Source: Gammaproteobacteria bacterium
GTDB taxonomy: Bacteria; Pseudomonadota; Gammaproteobacteria; SZUA-229
Assembly (NCBI GenBank): GCA_026195255.1
Contig: JAPHSS010000003.1
Coordinates: forward strand, 1-43,543
Direction: 5' to 3'
Length of the DNA stretch: 43,543 nucleotides
Program-made: the position numbers and the translations under genes
Notes under the pieces: generated by a model
Seen by the model: only the letters and a program-made list of their open reading frames with translations
Told to the model about the DNA's origin: nothing
The model's database searches: none
Shown here: piece by piece, positions 15,003 to 22,341 of the stretch
Position numbering within the stretch: position 1 is the first letter of the stretch
Layout of the letters: each line of letters opens with the position of its first letter

Positions 15003-15079
15003 ATTAACGCAGACAACTTTGAGCTACGGCCTAAAGAGCAGGCCGCACCTCAAAGTCGCTGGTTATTAAGGCGTTGAGA
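15002..15079 (+). other. attC-like site abutting an IS
   Basis: The left core is AATTAAC (15002-15008) and the right core GTTGAGA (15073-15079). Inner arms CAACTTTGAG and CTCAAAGTCG pair around CGGCCT...AGGCCG, and TTAACGC pairs roughly with GCGTTGA. The cores deviate from consensus in one or two positions. The IS1182-family element starts at the very next base. Confidence 0.6.
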
Positions 15080-16904
15080 CTGCAGAAAAACCTCAAACTA
15101 TCACTTTTTCACCTCCAAAATTGTTACAATGACTCAACATAAACGGAGTCATGTAAATGCCAAAATTTATTCCTTATGACTACAACCAAAATGCAATGGT
15201 TGTTATTAATTATCTGGATCAACTTCAACCTGGAACGTTTGAACACGCAATACATTACCTGGTTGAAAATGAAGTTGATATCTCTGTATATTTTCCGGCT
15301 TATAAAAACGAAGACAATGGCCGGCCAGCTTATGATCCAGCAATACTCTTAAAAATAATCCTATTTGCCTATTCAAAAGGCATAACCTCAAGTCGTGAAA
15401 TAGAGTGGAACTGCAAAACAAATATTATTTTTAAAGCCCTCTCCTGCGATACCGTTCCACATAACACCACCATCGCAAGTTTTATTAGTGGACACCCGCA
15501 ATCGGTTGAATCCATCTTTGAACAAATACTTTTAACCTGTGATCAACAGGGGCTACTCGGTCATGAGCTGTTTGCAATAGATGGCTGCAAAATGTCATCG
15601 GATGCCAGTAAAGAATGGTCAGGTACCATTAAAGAGTTAAAAGCAAAACGAAACAAAATTAAAAAGTTAATTAATTACCATATCGAACAGGACAAGCAGC
15701 TCAGTAAAAACACCCCTCATGATCAAGAGCGCATACAACGTGAAAAACAGGCTACTGAAACACTCACAAAAGCCTATAAGAAAGTCGACAAATTCTTAAA
15801 AAAAGCTGAACCAAGGATTGGGTCAGGGAAAAGCAAAGCAGAAGTTAAAAGCAATATTACCGATAATGAAAGCGCCAAAATGAAAACCAGCAAAGGCACC
15901 ATACAAGGGTATAACGGAGTAACCTCGGCTGATAAAAAACACCAGATCATCATAGATGCCCAGGCCTTTGGGCGAGGCCCAGAACAGTCCACACTGCAGC
16001 CCGTGCTTGAAACCATACAGCAGCGTTACTCCCGACTGGCGATTAATGAAGACATTTACAAAACCGAAATAGTCATTACCGCCGACACCGGCTTTGCCGA
16101 TGAACCGAACATGCAATACCTCAATGAAAATATTATAAACGGATACATCCCAGATAACCAATTCAGAAGCCGAGACGATAAATTCTCAAACCAGAAAACT
16201 AAACACGGCAAACGTAACCAGGACAATAAAACAAAATCCAAATGCGTTATCCACGCCTCTGAATTTCAATACGACCCAACAAACAACACCTGTCATTGCC
16301 CGCAAGGGAATTTAATGACCATGAAAAAACAAGGTGAAAACCAACGTGGCATAGAAACAATTTTCTTCCATTGTAAACCCAGCATTTGCAAAGCCTGCCC
16401 GAAAATAAAAGCCTGCATGCGTAACCCGCAATCCGCAACAAAAGTAAATGGAACCGGACGACAAGTTTCATTTGTAGTAGAGTCAAAAAGAAAACCCACC
16501 TACACCGACTGGATGAAAGAACGCGTAGACAGTGACAAAGGAAAAGCAGTATACAGCCACAGAATGTCAGTCATCGAACCGGTGTTTGGAAACTTATCCA
16601 ACAAAAGACTGACAAAATTCAGCCTACGTGGAAAAGAAAAAGTACAATGCCAGTTAAAACTTTTTTGTTTAATTCATAACATAGAGAAGATAAAGAATTA
16701 CGGACAGATAGCTGCTTAAGGGACTGATAGACCGAGATAATAGAAAGAAAAATAAGCCAAAACTAATATTGTTGCAAAAAAACAGCAATACCTTAATAAT
16801 ATAAAAAGATTAAGCATCTTGTTCGCAAAATACTAATAATTTTAAAATAAATAATAAAAACATGGGCTGGATGAATTCGACGGTATTTATGGGTTTTTCT
16901 GCAG
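15080..16904 (+). mobile_element. Complete IS1182-family insertion sequence
   Basis: Terminal inverted repeats CTGCAGAAAAACC (15080-15092) and GGGTTTTTCTGCAG (16891-16904) bound an 1825-bp element with a single intact transposase. I see no target-site duplication (left flank GTTGAGA, right flank CCTCGTT). It is inserted at the edge of, or within, an attC site. The ~170 bases after the transposase stop are AT-rich and non-coding. Confidence 0.88.
15157..16719 (+). CDS. IS1182-family transposase
   Basis: A 520-residue DDE transposase, full length for the IS1182 group. The N-terminal domain (~1-110) has the typical MPKFIPYDYNQNAM start, ISVYFPAYKNEDNGRPAYDP and ILFAYSKGITSSREIE. The catalytic region contains FAIDGCKMSSDASKEWSG (first Asp), VITADTGFADEPNMQYL (second Asp), a zinc-like CHCPQGN...CKACPKIKACMR cysteine cluster, and HRMSVIEPVFGNLSNKR with the final Glu. 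A charged coiled coil lies near residues 160-225. The frame is uninterrupted and the ends are intact, so the element may still be active. Confidence 0.92.
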   Translation: MPKFIPYDYNQNAMVVINYLDQLQPGTFEHAIHYLVENEVDISVYFPAYKNEDNGRPAYDPAILLKIILFAYSKGITSSREIEWNCKTNIIFKALSCDTVPHNTTIASFISGHPQSVESIFEQILLTCDQQGLLGHELFAIDGCKMSSDASKEWSGTIKELKAKRNKIKKLINYHIEQDKQLSKNTPHDQERIQREKQATETLTKAYKKVDKFLKKAEPRIGSGKSKAEVKSNITDNESAKMKTSKGTIQGYNGVTSADKKHQIIIDAQAFGRGPEQSTLQPVLETIQQRYSRLAINEDIYKTEIVITADTGFADEPNMQYLNENIINGYIPDNQFRSRDDKFSNQKTKHGKRNQDNKTKSKCVIHASEFQYDPTNNTCHCPQGNLMTMKKQGENQRGIETIFFHCKPSICKACPKIKACMRNPQSATKVNGTGRQVSFVVESKRKPTYTDWMKERVDSDKGKAVYSHRMSVIEPVFGNLSNKRLTKFSLRGKEKVQCQLKLFCLIHNIEKIKNYGQIAA

Positions 16905-16940
16905 CCTCGTTATAAAAAATGAATAAAGAGGAAGTAGGCA

Positions 16941-17273
16941 ATGCCACATATTATAATTGAATATCCGGAACAGGCGATGAAAGATGTTGATATCCCTACG
17001 GTCTTAAAAGCTGCACGTGATGCTGTTGTCGACAGTGGATTGTACAAGTTAAGTCAAATCAAAACCCGGGCGTATGGGTTTGGTGTGCATACCTATGCTG
17101 ATGGCACTGATCCTTATATTCATATACAGGCAAGGATTTGTTCGGGGCGCGATGAAGATAACCGAAATCGAATGAGTCAGGTCATTCTTTCAGGAGTAAA
17201 AGCACTGGAGCTCCCTGTTTCGGTGATAACGGTTGAAGTGGTTGATATGGACCGGGTCTCTTATGCACGATAG
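16941..17273 (+). CDS. 5-carboxymethyl-2-hydroxymuconate isomerase family protein
   Basis: A 110-residue protein of the CHMI (HpaF) branch of the tautomerase superfamily. It starts MPHIIIEYPE, so after Met removal Pro-1 would be the catalytic base. Later family features include TRAYGFGVHTYADGTDPYIH and an Arg-containing SGRDEDNRNRMSQVI. In homoprotocatechuate degradation this enzyme isomerises a dienoic intermediate. No other gene of that pathway is present, so the true substrate is uncertain. GAGGAAG precedes the ATG. It lies just after the IS, whose right flank CCTCGTTATAA may be the displaced end of the preceding attC, and before another attC, so it seems to be a cassette gene. Confidence 0.82.
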   Translation: MPHIIIEYPEQAMKDVDIPTVLKAARDAVVDSGLYKLSQIKTRAYGFGVHTYADGTDPYIHIQARICSGRDEDNRNRMSQVILSGVKALELPVSVITVEVVDMDRVSYAR

Positions 17274-17352
17274 GTTTAATCAGTTTGAATATCGATCAGG
17301 GAATAATACACAATGAACATCATACAGGTAAAAACACATAATAATTCATTCA

Positions 17353-17417
17353 ACATTAACCATTTTTACACGTCGCTTTGCTCTATGTAAAAATGGCAAG
17401 TTAATTCGACTGTTAGC
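17353..17417 (+). other. attC-like hairpin
   Basis: Arms CCATTTTTACA (17360-17370) and TGTAAAAATGG (17386-17396) are perfectly paired. The left core is CATTAAC and the right core GTTAGCA at 17411-17417, which matches the entry core at 14081. The next gene starts 25 bases later behind AAAGGAGA. Confidence 0.5.
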
Positions 17418-17441
17418 ATAATGAAACAAAAGGAGAATTGA

Positions 17442-17660
17442 ATGGACATAAATATGTCAGTTCAAGATAATTTCTCATCATATATTGATGAAAAAACAGG
17501 ATTGGCTATCTTTGTTGACTCTTTTGATAATCACGATTTTGAAGTCAGAATTGGAAGTACTGATGAATCTGTATCAATGGGCACGTCAACAGCAGAAAAC
17601 GACGAAGAGTTAAACAGAAGTATTCTTGAATTGGTTGAAAAATACAAGGAAAATTCATAA
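17442..17660 (+). CDS. Small acidic protein, unknown
   Basis: A 72-residue acidic protein (many Asp/Glu, few basic residues), mostly beta-like in the first half (LAIFVDSFDNHDFEVRIG) and helical at the end (LNRSILELVEKYKENS). It has no signal or membrane segment and no recognised family. The ribosome site AAAGGAGA is strong. Acidity and size would suit an antitoxin, inhibitor or phage-mimic protein, but no partner toxin is evident. Confidence 0.55.
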   Translation: MDINMSVQDNFSSYIDEKTGLAIFVDSFDNHDFEVRIGSTDESVSMGTSTAENDEELNRSILELVEKYKENS

Positions 17661-17726
17661 TGGGTATAATGCAAAACGATATTACAGTCTTAGAAGCTAT
17701 TCTAAATTAAAGCTTTCTAAGGAAAC

Positions 17727-17924
17727 ATGTCATTTAAAATGTCAGTTCACTTTGTAAAAGACAGCATGAATGACCCAGGAAATACTCCTTCTATAACAAT
17801 TACTGAGTTACAAAGCATATTTAATCGTTTATTAACTGTGCATATAAGCGCTTTAGCTAAACTACATGCAGTGTCAGGTCACGGTGATCATATGCATATA
17901 TCTGTAAACCAGGGAAGAGTATGA
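17727..17924 (+). CDS. Small ORF with His-rich C terminus
   Basis: A 65-residue frame starting behind AAGGAA. It includes the segment ITITELQSIFNRLLTVHISA and a His-rich tail (LHAVSGHGDHMHISVNQ) that could bind metal. Its stop overlaps the next ATG in an ATGA arrangement, which suggests translational coupling and supports both being real. I do not recognise it. It could still be a decayed remnant of a longer gene. Confidence 0.4.
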   Translation: MSFKMSVHFVKDSMNDPGNTPSITITELQSIFNRLLTVHISALAKLHAVSGHGDHMHISVNQGRV

Positions 17925-18034
17925 ATAAATATTCCAAAGAGGCTTTAAGTTATAACAAGAACTTAGAAAACATAGTAACCAATTATAAAGCCATTATCAC
18001 ACCCACAACATTAACTATTACAAATGGCAATTAA
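17921..18034 (+). CDS. 37-residue ORF coupled to the preceding gene
   Basis: The ATG at 17921 overlaps the previous stop (ATGA), with AGGGAAG 3-4 bases upstream. The product, MNKYSKEALSYNKNLENIVT plus 17 further residues, is polar and helical at first, then Thr-rich (TPTTLTITNGN). It ends four bases before an attC-like site, exactly where a cassette gene should end. It is too short for a family call. Confidence 0.35.
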   Translation: MNKYSKEALSYNKNLENIVTNYKAIITPTTLTITNGN

Positions 18035-18037
18035 AGA

Positions 18038-18116
18038 GGTTAACAAGGCAGCCAGGTTCGCATGTGTAAAAACCGCACATGTTTGGTCGCTGCTTAAAAA
18101 TCAATGGGGTTAGTTC
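18038..18116 (+). other. attC-like site
   Basis: It starts GGTTAACAAGGCAGCC. The arm AAGGCAGCCAGGTTCGCATG pairs imperfectly with CATGTTTGGTCGCTGCTT, and the right core is GTTAGTT (18110-18116). A closely related string, TTCGCATATGTAAAA, is found in the site at 20122-20211, which supports a shared origin. Confidence 0.55.
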
Positions 18117-18141
18117 AGGTATGTCCACAAATGGAGATTCA

Positions 18142-18813
18142 ATGTTTAAATCAGCTTTAATGGATAGCTGGTCTTTTTTTAAGAACCATATCATTATTTT
18201 ATCCTTAATAGTTTTACCTGTAGTCATCCCATTTGAAATAGCTTCAGCACTATATCAGTATCACTTCACAAGCGTAGATAAAGGTTTAGCGAGTGAACTA
18301 CTTCCAATGAGCATATCTATATTGCTCTATCCAATATATTCAGTAGCCGTTGTTGTATACATATCATCAGTAATATCAGGTAATAAATTCACCTTAAAAG
18401 AGCTTTATTCAATTAGTCTAAAATATTGGGGCTCTTATCTAGTTATAACAATCTTTATTGGGTTAATTGTCTTTGGCGGTCTAATGTTATTTATTATTCC
18501 AGGTATTATATTTCTTGTTCGTTATTCGTTTGCAGAGTTTGAGCTAATTCTTAACAACTTGAAACCTCTTGATGCCATGAGCACTAGCTGGCTATCCACG
18601 AAGAACTACTTTATAACCTTAATATCAGGTTATGCTGTCATAGCTATCTGTTTATATGGGCCCTCTATGGCCTTAGCGCTAAACCAGGAAGAATACTCAG
18701 TAAAGACATATACTATTAATACAATAACTAACATCATCTATGCTGTGCTTAATACATTTTTCACGATATATGCTTACAGAATCTATGAGTATTCAAAGCA
18801 AAATAAAACATAA
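18142..18813 (+). CDS. YciC/UPF0259-like membrane protein
   Basis: About 223 residues with five or six membrane segments. The overall plan is a polytopic protein with a central GGLMLFIIPGIIFLVRYSF followed by FAEFELILNN and ...LDAMSTSWLSTK. That plan matches the YciC/UPF0259 inner-membrane family, whose function is not established. The frame is open back to 18079, but that region is attC hairpin. GGAGA before the ATG at 18142 decides the start. The stop is directly followed by AACAAAGTATGT, a sequence repeated after the gene at 20621, possibly an eroded attC. Confidence 0.7.
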   Translation: MFKSALMDSWSFFKNHIIILSLIVLPVVIPFEIASALYQYHFTSVDKGLASELLPMSISILLYPIYSVAVVVYISSVISGNKFTLKELYSISLKYWGSYLVITIFIGLIVFGGLMLFIIPGIIFLVRYSFAEFELILNNLKPLDAMSTSWLSTKNYFITLISGYAVIAICLYGPSMALALNQEEYSVKTYTINTITNIIYAVLNTFFTIYAYRIYEYSKQNKT

Positions 18814-18926
18814 CAAAGTATGTGTTAAATACTTGGAGAGCTTCCTGGCTTGAATTACATATTTAGCTTACAGTACAGTAATAACTACAATTTAAATTAT
18901 CCGTTCCGGTTGCGACGGCTTGGCAA
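18810..18926 (+). other. Possible degenerate attC (ACATAAC ... CTTAGGC)
   Basis: The gene stop lies in ACATAAC, and a right end resembling CTTGGCAATGCCTTAGGC occurs at 18909-18926. Internal pairing is poor. The segment AACAAAGTATGTGTTAAATA has a relative at 20881-20900. No gene is visible from 18814 to 18947. Confidence 0.3.
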
Positions 18927-18947
18927 TGCCTTAGGCTAATATACAAT

Positions 18948-19694
18948 ATGAGATTTTTAACATTTATATTTTTATCTTCTTTCATAATGAGTGTTTCAGC
19001 TACATCTTCGTCAAAAGATGTTTCAGTATATTTGCTACCTAAACACAAGACATATATTGGGATTAACAAGGACGGCTATAACTATGTTGAGTTATTAGAC
19101 AATGATGGAAACTTATATGTCACCTTCTGGGATATTAATGAAGCACTTTTAACTGGTTTTAAAAGCACAGTTTTACAATGCCGAAAACAGTTTAAAGAGA
19201 AAAGTCTATTTAATAAAGCACTACATGTGTCAGATATAAACTCGGATAATGTCAAACCATCACTATTCAAGGAATTTAATCTATGTATACGTGATAAGGG
19301 TTACATCCATAAAAGTAGTGATGCATTTTTTCCAGGCAGCTATCAATTAAGCCTGTCTCGAAGCCATTCATCTACAGACAGGTATATGCCTGTAGGTGGC
19401 TCATATAACATCACAAAGAAAAATTCAGATTTCAAAAGTGTTCTCAATGGTCTGAAATTGTGTGTAAACAAAATAAACCATAAATACAGTAGTGAATCAT
19501 ACGAGGAAAATTCGACTTATTATTCACAGGTCAATATAGAACCTTACGCAAACTCACTAGAAGCCTGTTTAAAAGAGAGCGGTTATGTAGTGAATTATTT
19601 AAAAGCTAAAAAGCCAAACAATAGAGCCAAGTCCGTGAACGATGAAAACAGGCAATTAGACCAGGCAAACAGCCCGTCTCGTCTCATACCTTAG
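18948..19694 (+). CDS. Secreted Cys-containing protein, unknown
   Basis: A 248-residue protein with an N-terminal signal peptide (MRFLTFIFLSSFIMSVSA, cleavage near residue 18). Five Cys in the mature part (VLQCRKQF, FNLCIRDKGY, LKLCVNKI, LEACLKESGY) fall in two similar patterns, 'C..x(5-8)..K' followed by 'C(I/L)(R/K)..GY'. This suggests an internally duplicated domain of about 90 residues stabilised by disulfides. A periplasmic location is likely. No family is recognised, and the start lacks a clear ribosome site. Confidence 0.6.
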   Translation: MRFLTFIFLSSFIMSVSATSSSKDVSVYLLPKHKTYIGINKDGYNYVELLDNDGNLYVTFWDINEALLTGFKSTVLQCRKQFKEKSLFNKALHVSDINSDNVKPSLFKEFNLCIRDKGYIHKSSDAFFPGSYQLSLSRSHSSTDRYMPVGGSYNITKKNSDFKSVLNGLKLCVNKINHKYSSESYEENSTYYSQVNIEPYANSLEACLKESGYVVNYLKAKKPNNRAKSVNDENRQLDQANSPSRLIP

Positions 19695-19718
19695 TGTTAT
19701 CCCAGAAAAAACGATCAT

Positions 19719-20132
19719 ATGAACAGGAATTCCATAGCAACAATAAGTAGTTCAATACTGTTATTTATAGCCATAATATATTGGCAAGAATTATTTATAT
19801 TTCAAAAAACTACTCTCAATTATCCAGCATGGGCAAAAATACTACCATATCCTTTAATGGGCGCGCACATAATAGTAATTATCACTCTAATTCCCTTAGC
19901 TATGTTGTCTAATGCTAATATTTATTTTATAAAAAACATAACAATAACTTCCATAGTTGTGCCTGTTTTTCCTGTTATTATTTTAACTTATCTTAATAAT
20001 AACTCACTTACATTTAATAATATAACTAACGACCTTATGTGGGCCGTAGGTGTTATTTGTATACCGGCAGCACTATTTGTCTTTATAGGGCGTGTTATAT
20101 TTGACGCATATATGAGCAAGAGACTAACATGA
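19719..20132 (+). CDS. Small four-helix membrane protein, unknown
   Basis: 137 residues with four hydrophobic segments (starting IATISSSILLFIAIIYW, and later MGAHIIVIITLIPLAML, ITITSIVVPVFPVIILTYL, MWAVGVICIPAALFVFIG). No signature motif is seen. It starts 24 bases after the previous gene without a clear ribosome site and ends within GACTAAC, which begins an attC-like site. It is a cassette gene by position. Confidence 0.55.
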   Translation: MNRNSIATISSSILLFIAIIYWQELFIFQKTTLNYPAWAKILPYPLMGAHIIVIITLIPLAMLSNANIYFIKNITITSIVVPVFPVIILTYLNNNSLTFNNITNDLMWAVGVICIPAALFVFIGRVIFDAYMSKRLT

Positions 20133-20211
20133 TGGTCAAGTTCGCATATGTAAAAGCTTCACACGCCTGGGCCTTCACTACGCTACTGTCATTAACCAAA
20201 GCCGCTATGTA
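20122..20211 (+). other. attC-like site
   Basis: The left core GACTAAC overlaps the preceding stop codon region. TTCGCATATGTAAAA is shared with the site at 18038, and the right end is GCTATGT (20205-20211). Stem pairing is imperfect (GTCAAGTTCGC against GCCTGGGCC), so it is probably eroded. Confidence 0.45.
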
Positions 20212-20227
20212 TAAAAAGGAATAAATC

Positions 20228-20554
20228 ATGGAAAACATAATGTACATTATATTTTACTCAATGTTTCCACTTGTATTTCTTTGGTTTCATTTAACGAATA
20301 AGCTTTTTTCTCTACTAAAAACATATCATCCTCTAAAATACAGTGAAATGGGTGATCCTACATTATTTAGAAATAACACACCTAAAACTGGTTATGCGTT
20401 TTTATCATTTCTTATCTTTAAAAAGGAGTGGAAAACTATTAATGACAAAAAAATAGAAGCCTTATGCAAAAAGATGGTGATTTTATTTTATGTATATATG
20501 GTTTTGTTTATAACTATGTTGGTTTTAATCCCTGTGTTCAGCGTAAGTGAATAA
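20228..20554 (+). CDS. Small membrane protein, unknown
   Basis: 108 residues with one N-terminal membrane helix (MYIIFYSMFPLVFLWFHL) and one at the C terminus (VILFYVYMVLFITMLVLIPVF), separated by ~50 basic, polar residues. AAGGAA precedes the ATG. The function is unknown. The stop is within GAATAAC, and GGCGTTAGA follows 20 bases later, which looks like a shortened attC. Confidence 0.55.
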   Translation: MENIMYIIFYSMFPLVFLWFHLTNKLFSLLKTYHPLKYSEMGDPTLFRNNTPKTGYAFLSFLIFKKEWKTINDKKIEALCKKMVILFYVYMVLFITMLVLIPVFSVSE

Positions 20555-20620
20555 CAGCAATACATGGCGTTAGATTTACAGCATATATATTAACAGGCAC
20601 TAAAAGCACATGATAAAACA

Positions 20621-20836
20621 ATGAGAAAATCGTTAAAGACTAAAATAATTGAAGTTTGTAATAAAAAAATAGACAGTAAAGGCAATGATGTGGGTTTGTC
20701 GTTCTATGCATTTTTTGCAAATAAGAATGATGACCCCGAGTTATTAATGGAAGCTGCTGTGTGGTGGATAAAAACAAATAAATTAAACCACTTTGAAAAA
20801 GCAGTTAAAATTAAAAACATGGTTGATTCTAATTAA
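20621..20836 (+). CDS. DUF6500-like small protein
   Basis: A 71-residue soluble helical protein. The phrases KIIEVCNKKIDSKG, VGLSFYAFFANKNDDPELLM and AAVWWIKTNKLNHFEKA resemble proteins I remember as DUF6500, which have no known function. Such high motif conservation argues that it is a real, functional gene even though the ribosome site is weak. Its downstream region carries ACAAAGTATGT, as after 18813. Confidence 0.6.
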   Translation: MRKSLKTKIIEVCNKKIDSKGNDVGLSFYAFFANKNDDPELLMEAAVWWIKTNKLNHFEKAVKIKNMVDSN

Positions 20837-20968
20837 ATAAATATGATATTAACAATGAAGTGTGGCGTGAACTTAAATCAAACAAAGTATGTTTTCAAAT
20901 CTGGGGAAAGCTCCGTGCTAGATTATATCGCCTAATTTAAACGATGTGCATATATAAAAGAAACTTAG

Positions 20969-21502
20969 ATGCCTGAAGAACATTTATATTATTTTAAAAA
21001 GACACGCAAACAAAGATCTTCTTTGTTCATCAGAATGGGGCTGGCTTTTTTAGGTTATATAACTGCACTTTATCTGGTTGAGCATTACACTGTTTTTAAT
21101 GTACCTGAAGATGTACATTATATTATGGTAAGCGTATTTTCATTGGCAGCAATTATATTATTTTATATTGCATGGTGGCATATTAAGAATCCTGCAACAT
21201 ACGAGGCATACATTACTAGCAAAGAATTCTCAGTAAGTTATCCCGAATCCATGAAATGGTCATTCAAGGTAAACATTCACGACATCATAAGAGTTGAGCA
21301 CAGACAATCCCTTTCAAGCGGCGGCAAGTCTATTGTTGATACAGGGGTGCTTATGAAGAATGACGACTTCCATGAAATCAGTATGAATTATGGGAACAGT
21401 GTTAATAAGATGTTTAAAGTTCTTAAGACTATTAATCCAGATATCAGCTTTCCTAAAATTATTAAAAAAAGCTATTATTTGTTTGGCAGAAAAATAAAAT
21501 AA
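20969..21502 (+). CDS. Two-TM protein with PH-like C-terminal domain, unknown
   Basis: 177 residues. Two membrane helices (residues ~22-42 and ~50-70) are followed by a ~100-residue cytoplasmic region. The pattern is strand-rich: AYITSKEFSVSYPESMKWSF, then IHDIIRVEHR, GVLMKNDDFHEISMNYG and a C-terminal helix. This arrangement (2 TM plus 'I.. ..I..V') is typical of bacterial PH-domain membrane proteins. I infer the fold from pattern only. It is followed directly by a good attC-like site. Confidence 0.55.
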   Translation: MPEEHLYYFKKTRKQRSSLFIRMGLAFLGYITALYLVEHYTVFNVPEDVHYIMVSVFSLAAIILFYIAWWHIKNPATYEAYITSKEFSVSYPESMKWSFKVNIHDIIRVEHRQSLSSGGKSIVDTGVLMKNDDFHEISMNYGNSVNKMFKVLKTINPDISFPKIIKKSYYLFGRKIK

Positions 21503-21515
21503 TGCATAATAAAAA

Positions 21516-21590
21516 GCTCAACAAGGCCGCTGCACTACTGTACTACTCAGTTAATGTTGACAGTACGTCTGCCTGGCTAAGCGTTATGTA
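21516..21590 (+). other. attC site
   Basis: Left core GCTCAAC followed by AAGGCCGCTGC. The right side TCTGCCTGGCTAAGC leads into GTTATGT (21583-21589). TACTGTA and GACAGTAC pair in the centre. The paired AAGGC/CCTGGCTAAGCG flanks are typical attC features. The following gene starts 35 bases after the right core. Confidence 0.65.
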
Positions 21591-21623
21591 AGTCTCAATC
21601 AATCTCAGAAATAGGTGATATAA

Positions 21624-21977
21624 ATGTCTTATATTGATGGCTTTGTAGCAGCAGTACCAACAGTTAATAAAGAAAAATATATAGAACATGCGAAGTTGGC
21701 TTCAAAAGTTTTTATAGATCATGGAGCGCTTAAGATCACAGAAGCGTGGGGAGATAACGTCCCGGATGGAGAGGTAACTTCATTTCCAATGGCTGTTAAT
21801 TGTGGCAAAGATGAAACAGTAGTTTTTTCATCAGTTGTATGGCCTTCAAAAGAAGTTCGTGATGCCGGGTGGCAAGCGATTATGGAAGACCCTCGAATGC
21901 ACCCGGACCAAAACCCAATGCCCTTTGACGGCAAACGTTTAATATATGGTGGCTTCGAAGTAATTCTTGAAGAATAA
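21624..21977 (+). CDS. DUF1428 (YbaA-like) protein
   Basis: A 117-residue protein matching DUF1428, a ferredoxin-like (dimeric alpha/beta-barrel) family with no assigned reaction. Diagnostic text is YIDGFVAAVPTVNKEKYIEH, the central EAWGDNVPDGEVTSFPMAV, VVFSSVVWPSKEVRDAGW and the end MPFDGKRLIYGGFE. Its length is normal. AGGTGAT stands a few bases before the ATG. It is the last intact gene of the plus-strand array and is followed by a zone of repeats and gene fragments. Confidence 0.85.
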   Translation: MSYIDGFVAAVPTVNKEKYIEHAKLASKVFIDHGALKITEAWGDNVPDGEVTSFPMAVNCGKDETVVFSSVVWPSKEVRDAGWQAIMEDPRMHPDQNPMPFDGKRLIYGGFEVILEE

Positions 21978-22076
21978 TATCCTGTTGCAAACATACCAGG
22001 GATCAGAAACTGATATTGAAATTATTGAAATCAAAGAATCTGCTGAAGAAATTATTTACCTGATATCGCAATAATC

Positions 22077-22163
22077 ACTTACTTAGTGAGACATCCATAC
22101 TAAGACGTAAGTAAAAACAAAGGCTTAGATTGTGTTCGGTCTTTTGTTAGTTTTTGTGTCCGG
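22077..22163. repeat. ~88-bp repeated element, copy 1
   Basis: It begins CTTACTTAGTGAGACATCCA, continues AAGACGTAAGTAAAAACAA and ends TTTTTGTGTCCGG. It matches 22935-23022 along its whole length with moderate divergence. The ends carry an imperfect inverted repeat, GACACCCAT against ATGGGTGTC, best preserved in copy 3. After it, 22174-22190 is a small hairpin (GAGCCT/AGGCTC). No gene lies from 21978 to 22341. Confidence 0.65.
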
Positions 22164-22341
22164 ATTATTTTCTGAGCCTGAAAAAGGCTCTGGCAAATTG
22201 CGATGATGCTGGCTTCATCTAGAAATTAATGGGGTCTGAAGTTAAACTTGAATTGCATTTTCTAGAATTCAGGTTTAATTCATAAATATACAGGTTAGTC
22301 CTCGAATTATTTTTTATGGGTGTCCAAGATTCTTTTCGAGT

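Noticed and set aside
18079-18141. An extended N terminus for the YciC-like protein
   Set aside because: The extension lies within an attC-like hairpin and has no ribosome site. GGAGA supports the ATG at 18142.
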